A stretch of 42,666 nucleotides of DNA, taken from positions 1-42,666 of the forward strand of contig CAKPGT010000008.1 in NCBI GenBank assembly GCA_934155185.1, given 5' to 3'. The position numbers and the translations under genes are program-made. Below the pieces are notes generated by a model that searched no databases, had not been told where the DNA came from, and saw nothing but the letters and a program-made list of their open reading frames with translations. Positions 17,594 through 24,112 of the stretch are shown here, piece by piece. Numbering within the stretch: the first letter of the stretch is position 1; the number at the start of each line of letters is the position of its first letter. This stretch comes from an uncultured Bacilli bacterium (GTDB lineage: Bacteria > Bacillota_I > Bacilli_A > RF39 > UBA660).

Positions 17594-19306
17594 ATGGCAC
17601 AAGTTGAGATTATAACTGCTAATCTCAAATGTGAAGATAATACTACTGTTGCAAATAAGAAAAAAAGAGTTTGTGCTTATGGTCGAGTTTCTACTGATGA
17701 TGAAGAACAATTAACAAGTTATAACTCACAAATTAAATATTACACTGAAAAGATAAAATCTAATCCTGATTGGGAATTTGTAGGAATATATGCTGATGAA
17801 GGTATTTCTGGAACACAAGTTAAGAATAGAACCGAGTTTCAACGTATGATAGATGATGCTATGAATGGTAAAATAGACATCATTTTAGCAAAGTCTATCT
17901 CACGTTTTGCTAGAAATACTGTTGATACTTTGAAATATGTTAGAGATTTAAGAGATAGAAAAGTTGATATATATTTCGAGAAAGAAAATATTCACACATT
18001 AGATTTAGATAGTGAAGTGTTTTTAACTGTTTATAGTGCATTTGCTCAAGCAGAGAGTGAATCCACTTCTCAAAATGTTAAATTAGGTTTAAAAGCTATG
18101 ATGAAGCGTGGCGAATATGTTGGAAGTCCTGATTGCTATGGGTTTGATTGGAACAAAGAAACAAAACAATTAGATATAAACGAAGAACAAGCAGAAGTTG
18201 TAAGAATGATTTTTAATTGGTATGTATCTGGTATGGGTTGTAGAAGAATTGCTAATAAACTTGAAGAAATGAAAATACCTAGTTATACAGGTGCTAGATG
18301 GTCTACTTCTTCAGTTAGCAATATGATACACCAAGAAAAGTATGTTGGCGATTTATTACAACAAAAATCATACACAGTAAGTCCTATTACTCATAAGAGT
18401 GTTTTAAATAAAGGGGAAAAAGACAAATACTATATCAAAAATCATCACGAGGCAATAATATCACGAGATATTTGGGATAAAGCACAAGAAATTGCTAGTA
18501 AAAGAAGTAAATCAATGACTATGAAAGGTTATACTAGCCGAGAAACAAGTAAATATGCTTTTAGTAGCAAGATTAAATGTGCATTTTGTGGAACTAACTT
18601 TTGTAGAAGACATAGTTCTTATTCTAAAAAGAACCCTAAATATAATATCTACTGGACTTGTTTTAAAAAACGTGAGCATTCTGATGCTTGTCCCGATTCT
18701 GTAGGATTAAGTGAAACTAAATTAGAACAGGCTTTTGTTATGCTATATAACAATATAGTTAAAAATAGGCACAAAACAAAGGAAGTTTTATTACAAGCAA
18801 TTAAAGAAGTTGTTAATGATAACGATTATCAAGATAAATTAAATAATTTAAATAACCAAAAATTAACCATAGAACAACGATTATCTAAAATTATTGATAT
18901 GGAAATTGATAATACTGATATCGATAGAAAAGAATTATTTATGAAAAAAGAAAAGGAATTACTTGATGAATTAAATAATATCAAAAATATGATTAGATAT
19001 TATGAAGAATTACTTGCTGAAAATAAAGGATTATCTAAACAACTTAAATCTATTGATGACTATTTCAATGAGCCAAGAGAACTTAAACAATTTAAAAGAG
19101 ATGTATTTGAAAAAATGATTGAATGTATCATTGTGGGAGATTATGATGAGAACGGCAATAAACTACCTAGAGTTGCTAGATTTGTATTAAAAACAGGGAA
19201 AGAGTACAAGTTTACTATTCCACCTAAAAACAACAGTAAAAACGATAAAAATGAGTTGGTTCCATTTGATACAGGGAACGTGACCAACTTTAATAGCTCC
19301 TGCTAA
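17594..19306 (+). CDS. Large serine recombinase LSR2 (integrase of element 2)
   Basis: 570 residues as integrated. The catalytic domain has the nucleophile Ser33 in YGRVSTDDEEQ, then GIYADEGISGTQ and AKSISRFARNTVD. The recombinase domain (GYTGARWSTSSVSNMI-like region) follows, with a zinc motif (CAFCGTNFCRR, CFKKREHSDAC), a coiled coil and a DUF4368-like end (RFVLKTGKEYKFTIP). ATG 17594 has AGTGAGG just upstream. It runs into the right junction: its last 9 residues (NVTNFNSSC) and stop are antisense LSR1 DNA. In the circular form it would instead gain 51 residues from the left end of the element, giving about 612. Confidence 0.9.
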   Translation: MAQVEIITANLKCEDNTTVANKKKRVCAYGRVSTDDEEQLTSYNSQIKYYTEKIKSNPDWEFVGIYADEGISGTQVKNRTEFQRMIDDAMNGKIDIILAKSISRFARNTVDTLKYVRDLRDRKVDIYFEKENIHTLDLDSEVFLTVYSAFAQAESESTSQNVKLGLKAMMKRGEYVGSPDCYGFDWNKETKQLDINEEQAEVVRMIFNWYVSGMGCRRIANKLEEMKIPSYTGARWSTSSVSNMIHQEKYVGDLLQQKSYTVSPITHKSVLNKGEKDKYYIKNHHEAIISRDIWDKAQEIASKRSKSMTMKGYTSRETSKYAFSSKIKCAFCGTNFCRRHSSYSKKNPKYNIYWTCFKKREHSDACPDSVGLSETKLEQAFVMLYNNIVKNRHKTKEVLLQAIKEVVNDNDYQDKLNNLNNQKLTIEQRLSKIIDMEIDNTDIDRKELFMKKEKELLDELNNIKNMIRYYEELLAENKGLSKQLKSIDDYFNEPRELKQFKRDVFEKMIECIIVGDYDENGNKLPRVARFVLKTGKEYKFTIPPKNNSKNDKNELVPFDTGNVTNFNSSC

Positions 19307-19708
19307 ACCTATTTTAGTTCTTTCACTTGTTCTTTCTATTTCTTGTTGTGAAACACTTGTTAATATTCTAGAAATCATTTTACCATTTGCATTAGTAGTA
19401 TTTATATCATCATTAGCACAATCTAGAAATGCTTCGTTTTCTTCAAGAAAAGTTAATATCTTTTCCCAATCTGCAACTGAACGAGTAAGTCTATCTAATT
19501 TTAAAACAACTATGGTATTACATTTTTTATCTTTTATATCTTGTAATAATTCATCAAATGCAGGACGTTTATTGCCTGTTTTAGCACTTATTCCTGCGTC
19601 CTCATATACTTTATATACTTCATAACCTTTATACTCACACATAGCCCTTAAACGCTTTTCTTGCTCTGGTAAACTAAATCCTTCTCTTGCTTGGTCTTCA
19701 GTAGATAC
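19277..19708 (-). pseudogene. Large serine recombinase LSR1, catalytic-domain fragment
   Basis: Middle piece of the split gene: VSTEDQAREGFSLPEQEKRL at the right junction, then YEDAGISAKTGNKRPAFDEL and VVLKLDRLTRSVADWEKIL, ending ..ISRILTSVSQQEIERTSERT then KIGLAGAIKVGHV at the left junction. This is most of a serine recombinase catalytic domain. It lacks the first beta strand (at 25888-25845) and everything after the linker helix (at 8480-6987). Reading continues on the left into element 2 antisense DNA, and an ATG at 19723 belongs to element 3, so any product would be inactive. Confidence 0.85.
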
Positions 19709-19861
19709 ATCTATGGAACACATATACCGTATTATTTTAAAACATTAGATTTAATAAATTTTGATTATATAATAAATACCAGTATAATTATTGGTACTGG
19801 TATAAAACAAGAGAAAGTTAATATTGATAAATTAAATATTACAATATCTTTTGGAATATAA
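19709..19861 (+). other. Detached C-terminal coding segment of LSR3 (50 codons)
   Basis: Joining base 25846 to 19709, as in the circular form, LSR3 reads on: ..YVLRKN-IYGTHIPYYFK, then TLDLINFDYIINTSIIIGTG, then IKQEKVNIDKLNITISFGI and TAA at 19859-19861. It parallels the element 2 segment (VLDLIHFKGIIN against TLDLINFDYIIN; DIYVSVLK against NITISFGI ends; a shared 12-base TTAGATTTAATA). It has no start codon in the integrated state. A perfect hairpin ATACCAGTA/TACTGGTAT lies at 19776-19803 within it. Confidence 0.7.
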
Positions 19862-19931
19862 ATTAGCATATTTTAAATTAAAACAATAATTGTTGAATAT
19901 AAAATATCCACCTATATAAGTGGATACTTTT

Positions 19932-20252
19932 TTAATCTATTTTCTTAAATTCATTGCCAATCCTTTCAAATGATGTTCCTATATTTGAATTTAAATACGA
20001 AATTATAGTTCTATCATAGTTGCATATAGTATTTAAATCAAAAATACCAAAATTATCTGAATTATTAGTATATGTTTCATCTTCATCTCCAGCAAAAAAT
20101 CTCCAACCACTGTCAGTTTCATTTGATGGATTTTCTCTATACATATACCCAATTTGTAATCCATCAACAGTTATCTTGTCAGAGGCAATACATCCACCTT
20201 TTAACTCTGTTAATTGAATTATTTCTTCTTTTTTTAATTTATAATCCTTCAT
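19932..20252 (-). CDS. DUF2185 / Imm33-like protein
   Basis: 106 residues. GGCIASDKITVDGLQIGYMY followed by RENPSNETDSGWRFFAGDED and ETYTNNSDNFGIFDLNTIC, ending IGTSFER, matches the DUF2185 pattern (SDSGWRF.SGDED). This family overlaps with Imm33-type immunity proteins of polymorphic toxin systems. GAAAGGAAAG precedes the ATG. Last gene of the minus-strand cargo operon of element 3, 18 bases after the HExxH protein, and followed by a terminator hairpin (ATCCAC/GTGGAT, 19909-19924). An immunity role would need a toxin partner; the neighbour upstream is the first candidate. Confidence 0.75.
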   Translation of the reverse strand: MKDYKLKKEEIIQLTELKGGCIASDKITVDGLQIGYMYRENPSNETDSGWRFFAGDEDETYTNNSDNFGIFDLNTICNYDRTIISYLNSNIGTSFERIGNEFKKID

Positions 20253-20270
20253 TATTTCTTTCCTTTCATA

Positions 20271-21749
20271 TTACATAGACATACCATGAGATTCTTCTTC
20301 ATATTCTGTTTCTTGATTCACTGATTGTTGCTCTTGGTAATTTAACAATTGTTCTTTCATTTCATGAAGTTTCTTCTTGTCATCATGAAGTATAACTGAT
20401 TTTTTAACAGCTTCGCTTATTATTGGTCTAAATTTTGAAGTTTTTTGTTGGCCGGTAACAATTTGCTGTTCTTCTTGAGTTCTTTGCTCATACTCGTCAC
20501 TTTCAGTAGTAATTGTTTCTTTTTTACTTCCAACACTCATATTCATTACGATAAGAATTGACTGAATTTCTTTAATAAATTCTTTGCCTTGAAAATTATT
20601 TATTATTCCTTTAACTAAATCTATGTTTCCATTAAATAATTCATTTCTCAATATGCTAGTTATTTCTTTGCTATATAAATCAACAAGTTGCGGACAATTA
20701 ATTAAAAGATTTACAACTCTGTCAGAGTATTGTTTAGCTATTAATTTATTATCAATAGTATTAAATTTATGTAAATATTCTTGCAAAGTTAAAATTGGAT
20801 CACTAGCAATTATTAATTTAAAGATTTCTTCAATATGTTCTTCAGCTCTTTTAGGATTAGACCATTGTTCATAATTCGTTGTAGAAGTCTTTCTATCAAC
20901 AACTTGTCCTTTATATTTTTCAATTAGTTTTTTCTTTTCTTCTTGGATTTCTTCATAAGTCTTTGGCGTGCCATTAGGATTATATATTAGACTTAACATG
21001 GAATTACTTGGAACTAGTTTACCCAATATAAATTTTTTGTATCTATAATCCTGTTCATAAACAATAGGCAAATGCTGTTTATCATGAAATTCTTCACTTG
21101 ATAAATCTGTTCCTGTAATTATAGCATTAATATAATTATTTGTTTCACCAAGTTCACTATAATCTTGCTCTAATCTTTTTTTATCTATAAATAAATCACA
21201 TTCAGATAGAGCAAACAAATTTGCATCATGTTCCATGATAAAGCAATCATGATTAGAATTGTAAAGTTGAGAATCAATTTGTGTTGCTTTTTCTTTTAAT
21301 AAAATAACTGTTGACGGATCAATTGATAAAATACTATTGATATCTGTATGCATATTGTTTATATCATCATATTGCATTTTGTGCCTAAATTCATGAAAAA
21401 TAGTAAACATAATATGTTCAAAATCAGTCGTGCCAATCATTTTTTTTGAAAGATTTATAGTATTATTAAAGAAATGACTTACTGGAGCATCTGATTCCAG
21501 TTGATAACCCAAATGCTTATCATATTTTTTAGCCATATAGGCAATTAAATATCTAGAAAAGAATTGATAACTTTGTCTAATTTGATTTGCAATTTCTTTT
21601 GACACTGATAAAGAACCACAATAATTATTATAGAATTTACCAACTTCAAATACGAATTTTAAATTTTCTTCTAAATATTGTAAATCACAGCCGTTATTTA
21701 TTGTTAAATTTATTTCTTGCATTCTTCTAAGCATTTCATCCCAATTCAT
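20271..21749 (-). CDS. Putative zinc-metallopeptidase-like protein (HExxH)
   Basis: 492 residues from ATG 21749 (MNWDEMLRRMQEINLTINNG); a longer frame to 21806 overlaps the ASCH gene and has no ribosome site. FTIFHEFRHKMQYDD near residue 120 is an HExxH zinc signature, and EHDANLFALSECDLF downstream offers a glutamate third ligand, as in gluzincins. The rest is helical, with a Gln/Glu-rich C-terminus. No signal peptide, so it would act in the cytoplasm. It lies 16 bases after ASCH and before DUF2185. Possible toxin or defence effector; not identified. Confidence 0.6.
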   Translation of the reverse strand: MNWDEMLRRMQEINLTINNGCDLQYLEENLKFVFEVGKFYNNYCGSLSVSKEIANQIRQSYQFFSRYLIAYMAKKYDKHLGYQLESDAPVSHFFNNTINLSKKMIGTTDFEHIMFTIFHEFRHKMQYDDINNMHTDINSILSIDPSTVILLKEKATQIDSQLYNSNHDCFIMEHDANLFALSECDLFIDKKRLEQDYSELGETNNYINAIITGTDLSSEEFHDKQHLPIVYEQDYRYKKFILGKLVPSNSMLSLIYNPNGTPKTYEEIQEEKKKLIEKYKGQVVDRKTSTTNYEQWSNPKRAEEHIEEIFKLIIASDPILTLQEYLHKFNTIDNKLIAKQYSDRVVNLLINCPQLVDLYSKEITSILRNELFNGNIDLVKGIINNFQGKEFIKEIQSILIVMNMSVGSKKETITTESDEYEQRTQEEQQIVTGQQKTSKFRPIISEAVKKSVILHDDKKKLHEMKEQLLNYQEQQSVNQETEYEEESHGMSM

Positions 21750-21765
21750 ATTGATTTTACATCTC

Positions 21766-22128
21766 CTAATCTTTAAATCCTTTAATTTTAAATTTAATGC
21801 CAACAATTTTAGAATTCACAACTTTTTCCTTTCCAAATATATTATAAAAAGTCTTTATAAATTCTTCTTTAGAATAGTTAAGAGTATTATTTATATTGTC
21901 CTTACTATCCCATAATAAATCAACATTTTCATATATAATTTTATCTATAACTTCAACTAAAATATATTTACTATCATTATCAAGAACACTAAATTTTATT
22001 TCGTCGCCAATTTTAATGCTTTCAGTTTTTTCATTTAGTAAACGGAATTCAATAGTTTTCTTGCCAGAAACCATATCATCATAAATACTATCATAAATTC
22101 TATATTCAAAATGATTCAAAATCTTCAA
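21766..22128 (-). CDS. ASCH / PUA-like domain protein
   Basis: 120 residues. EYRIYDSIYDDMVSGKKTIE followed by FRLLNEKTESIKIGDEIKFS is the ASCH signature (G.KT.E.R.......i..GD.i.F), and VVNSKIVGIKFKIKG closes the PUA-like barrel. ASCH domains bind RNA, and some act on modified nucleosides. Second gene of the element 3 cargo operon. It precedes the HExxH protein by 16 bases. Confidence 0.75.
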   Translation of the reverse strand: MKILNHFEYRIYDSIYDDMVSGKKTIEFRLLNEKTESIKIGDEIKFSVLDNDSKYILVEVIDKIIYENVDLLWDSKDNINNTLNYSKEEFIKTFYNIFGKEKVVNSKIVGIKFKIKGFKD

Positions 22129-22380
22129 CTCCCAACTTATTTTTCTAAATCCAATATTTAATTTTCTTAAGTTTTCTTCTGTAGTTAATTCTAAAAATAC
22201 TTGTTTTCCTTTAATATCATCTCATTTCAATTATATTTTTACATTTCTTATGTCTTATACAAAAACAATTGCTTTATCTAATTTTTAAGTTTATTTTATA
22301 ATTTATTAACTCTTCAAAAAAATTATTTAACTATTACGCTAATCAAACATGCCAAATTTCTTTTATTCTTTTATTGAGAT

Positions 22381-22938
22381 TTATTTTATACTAAGTTCAT
22401 TATCAATAGTCAATTGACCTATATTAATAAATTCCCTCATTACTTGATTAACACCGATAGTACTTTTGTACCAATCATTTTTACTAATATTTCTATTATC
22501 AACGACACCATAAAAATCACACTTGTCAATGGGAAAATTATGGTTTTTTGCATTCATAAACCATCTTCTAGCTACAAAATCTTTTGCTATTCTTAAAATT
22601 CTAGTATACTCATCTATATTAACCAATTTATCAATATTTTTTAATATTTCAGGGTTGGAAATATATTTATCATCTATTATAATTTTATTATTTATATCTT
22701 CCTTTTTTAAAAAATTAATTAATATATTAGCACTGCTTCTACCATTAGATTGATGACTTTCACATATTATAAACAAAGTATCTTTGTCAATTATATTTCT
22801 ATCAAACATTAATAATAAATCTTTTGCTAATTGTTCTTCTGCCCAATCGGCATTTATTATTAACAAATCATAGTGAGATAATTCATCAATACTCTTACCA
22901 ACAAATATAAAATTAGTAATATCCATTATTGTATTCAT
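22381..22938 (-). CDS. DUF218 / YdcF-like protein
   Basis: 185 residues. YDLLIINADWAEEQLAKDLL followed by LMFDRNI, then DTLFIICESHQSNGRSSANI and LINFLKKEDINNKIIIDDKY, ending ILRIAKDFVARRWF, fits the DUF218 layout (multimer list, sea..m..l...GI....i.ie). It has no N-terminal membrane helix, unlike SanA/ElyC. Function is unknown for the soluble members. GAAGGTGC precedes the ATG. It probably starts the operon, though 252 bases separate it from the ASCH gene with no gene seen there. Bases 22939-23241 show only A/T-rich spacer. Confidence 0.5.
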   Translation of the reverse strand: MNTIMDITNFIFVGKSIDELSHYDLLIINADWAEEQLAKDLLLMFDRNIIDKDTLFIICESHQSNGRSSANILINFLKKEDINNKIIIDDKYISNPEILKNIDKLVNIDEYTRILRIAKDFVARRWFMNAKNHNFPIDKCDFYGVVDNRNISKNDWYKSTIGVNQVMREFINIGQLTIDNELSIK

Positions 22939-23241
22939 TTTTATAGCACCTTCTTTAAATTAAATTTCAATTAAATTTTTTGCTTAATCATTTTAAAAGC
23001 TTTTAAACGATTTTTTTCAGTGAATATATCCTTTTTTTCTATAACTTTATAGTTTCACCTTAATTATTATTATAACATTAATTTAGTATTTTTTGTTATA
23101 TTAAGCTAATAAAAATTAAATATGTTAGTAATTATGTCAAATTCCATGAAAGTAAGTATTTCAAAATTTCTATTATTTTCAATAGTTTATAAAGATTTAA
23201 TACAACATTTTTGGCATATAACATTCAATATTTTATCCTTA

Positions 23242-23269
23242 TTGACTTAAAATAAATGAATGATACAAT
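23242..23269 (+). promoter_or_regulatory. Promoter of a short transcript in element 3
   Basis: TTGACT (23242-23247), 16-base spacer, TACAAT (23264-23269). A hairpin with a T-run follows only about 70 bases later. Confidence 0.55.
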
Positions 23270-23275
23270 ATAGTA

Positions 23276-23348
23276 GAATATGAAATAATTAGGTGTAGAC
23301 GCATCTATTAAAAGTACTAATTACACGAAAAGATTAGTATCTTTTTTA
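23276..23348 (+). ncRNA. Candidate short structured RNA of element 3
   Basis: From the predicted start point the sequence folds as AATTAG/CTAATT (23287-23292 with 23317-23322) enclosing TAGA-CGCA-TCTA. It ends in the terminator AAAGAT/ATCTTT followed by T. No reading frame of note. It could be a regulatory RNA or a terminated leader of the integrase operon. Confidence 0.35.
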
Positions 23349-23463
23349 TATTCAACCAATTCCCCAATATTATGATTTAACGTCCGTAAGTTAGGACATA
23401 AACAATAAAAAAAACATCAAATTTGTGTCAAAAATTGCAAAAAAACATATTAAAAAATTGTGT

Positions 23464-23593
23464 ACGATTGTTATACACCCCTTATTTTATAAGGAACAAA
23501 AGTTAACGATTGTATAACAATATTTTAAAATGTAAACACTTGTATTTTTGCTAAACCCTTATGAAATAAGGGAAAACTAGCCACTGGCTAGTT
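23464..23593. repeat. Repeat-rich non-coding block, candidate oriT or origin of element 3
   Basis: Contains two copies of ACGATTGT..TA (23464 and 23506), a hairpin CCTTA..TAAGG (23480-23494), a perfect hairpin CCCTTAT-GAA-ATAAGGG (23556-23572), and AACTAGCCA/TGGCTAGTT (23575-23593). Direct repeats plus nested palindromes in a gene-free stretch are typical of origins of transfer or replication. The element lacks its own relaxase, so this may be where a helper relaxase acts. Confidence 0.35.
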
Positions 23594-23637
23594 CTTTGTA
23601 AACAGGTCTTATCCTGCTTTATATAGAGTATTAAATT

Positions 23638-23787
23638 ATGGTCAAAGATTTTAAAAAAACACTTGTTTTAATGGCCAAAGTTATGGCCGTAAATTATATT
23701 ATTTTTAATAATTTTATGGCCAATAGTTCTATTAGATTTATAGCTATATCACTAGCTATTTTTTTATGGGCTGTAAAAAATAAATAA
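23638..23787 (+). CDS. Small putative membrane peptide
   Basis: A 49-residue frame: MVKDFKKTLVLMAKVMAVNY, then IIFNNFMANSS, then IRFIAISLAIFLWAVKNK. It is hydrophobic with basic ends and one or two membrane spans. The ribosome site is weak (AGAGTATTAAATT). It could be a small toxin or accessory membrane peptide, or a chance frame in AT-rich DNA. It immediately follows the repeat-rich block. Confidence 0.35.
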   Translation: MVKDFKKTLVLMAKVMAVNYIIFNNFMANSSIRFIAISLAIFLWAVKNK

Positions 23788-23876
23788 GCGCGTTATAATT
23801 TTTTTGAGAAGTTTAATGAAAGTTGGTGCTTACTATGAAATGAATTGTTTAAGAATTTAAAGGGGGTAATAAAATT

Positions 23877-24062
23877 ATGATGAAAGAAAGTGATAAACAT
23901 TATGAATATTTAAGAACTTATATAGCTGAGCTTGCTATGTTAGAATTTATAAAAGATAATAACTTAATTAATGATATTGAATACAAAAAGATTAAAAATA
24001 AAATTGAAAATGAATATGCAAAATACAATAAATTAAACAATTCTAATTATGGTTTTGCATAA
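23877..24062 (+). CDS. SHOCT-like small protein upstream of LSR3
   Basis: 61 residues with AELAMLEFIKDNNLINDIEY followed by KKIKNKIENEYAKY, a SHOCT-like helical pair. AAAGGGGG lies 10 bases before the ATG. The integrase starts 50 bases after it. Counterpart of the 56-residue protein before LSR2. Probable integrase partner by position. Confidence 0.6.
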   Translation: MMKESDKHYEYLRTYIAELAMLEFIKDNNLINDIEYKKIKNKIENEYAKYNKLNNSNYGFA

Positions 24063-24112
24063 TGAAATATTATTTGAAATATGCTATTATTCAACAATTA
24101 GGAAAGGAATAA

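Larger units (their letters stand above)
8479..19276. mobile_element. Element 2: integrated mobilisable element inside LSR1
   Basis: About 10.8 kb that interrupts LSR1 exactly in frame. The two junctions share only the dinucleotide GG (8479-8480 and 19275-19276), as expected for crossover by a serine integrase. The reconstructed target is GCTTGATGT-GG-AACGTGACC. Contents in order: left arm coding for the missing LSR2 C-terminus, MobV relaxase, 62-residue protein, 1259-residue protein and membrane/Xre pair (minus strand), two winged-helix proteins, SSB-like protein, SHOCT-like small protein and LSR2 at the right end. Confidence 0.85.

Noticed and set aside
19187..19723. 178-residue frame as an independent small serine recombinase
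   Set aside because: Its first five residues come from element 3 and its last 30 from element 2 antisense DNA. Only 19277-19708 is recombinase, a fragment of LSR1.
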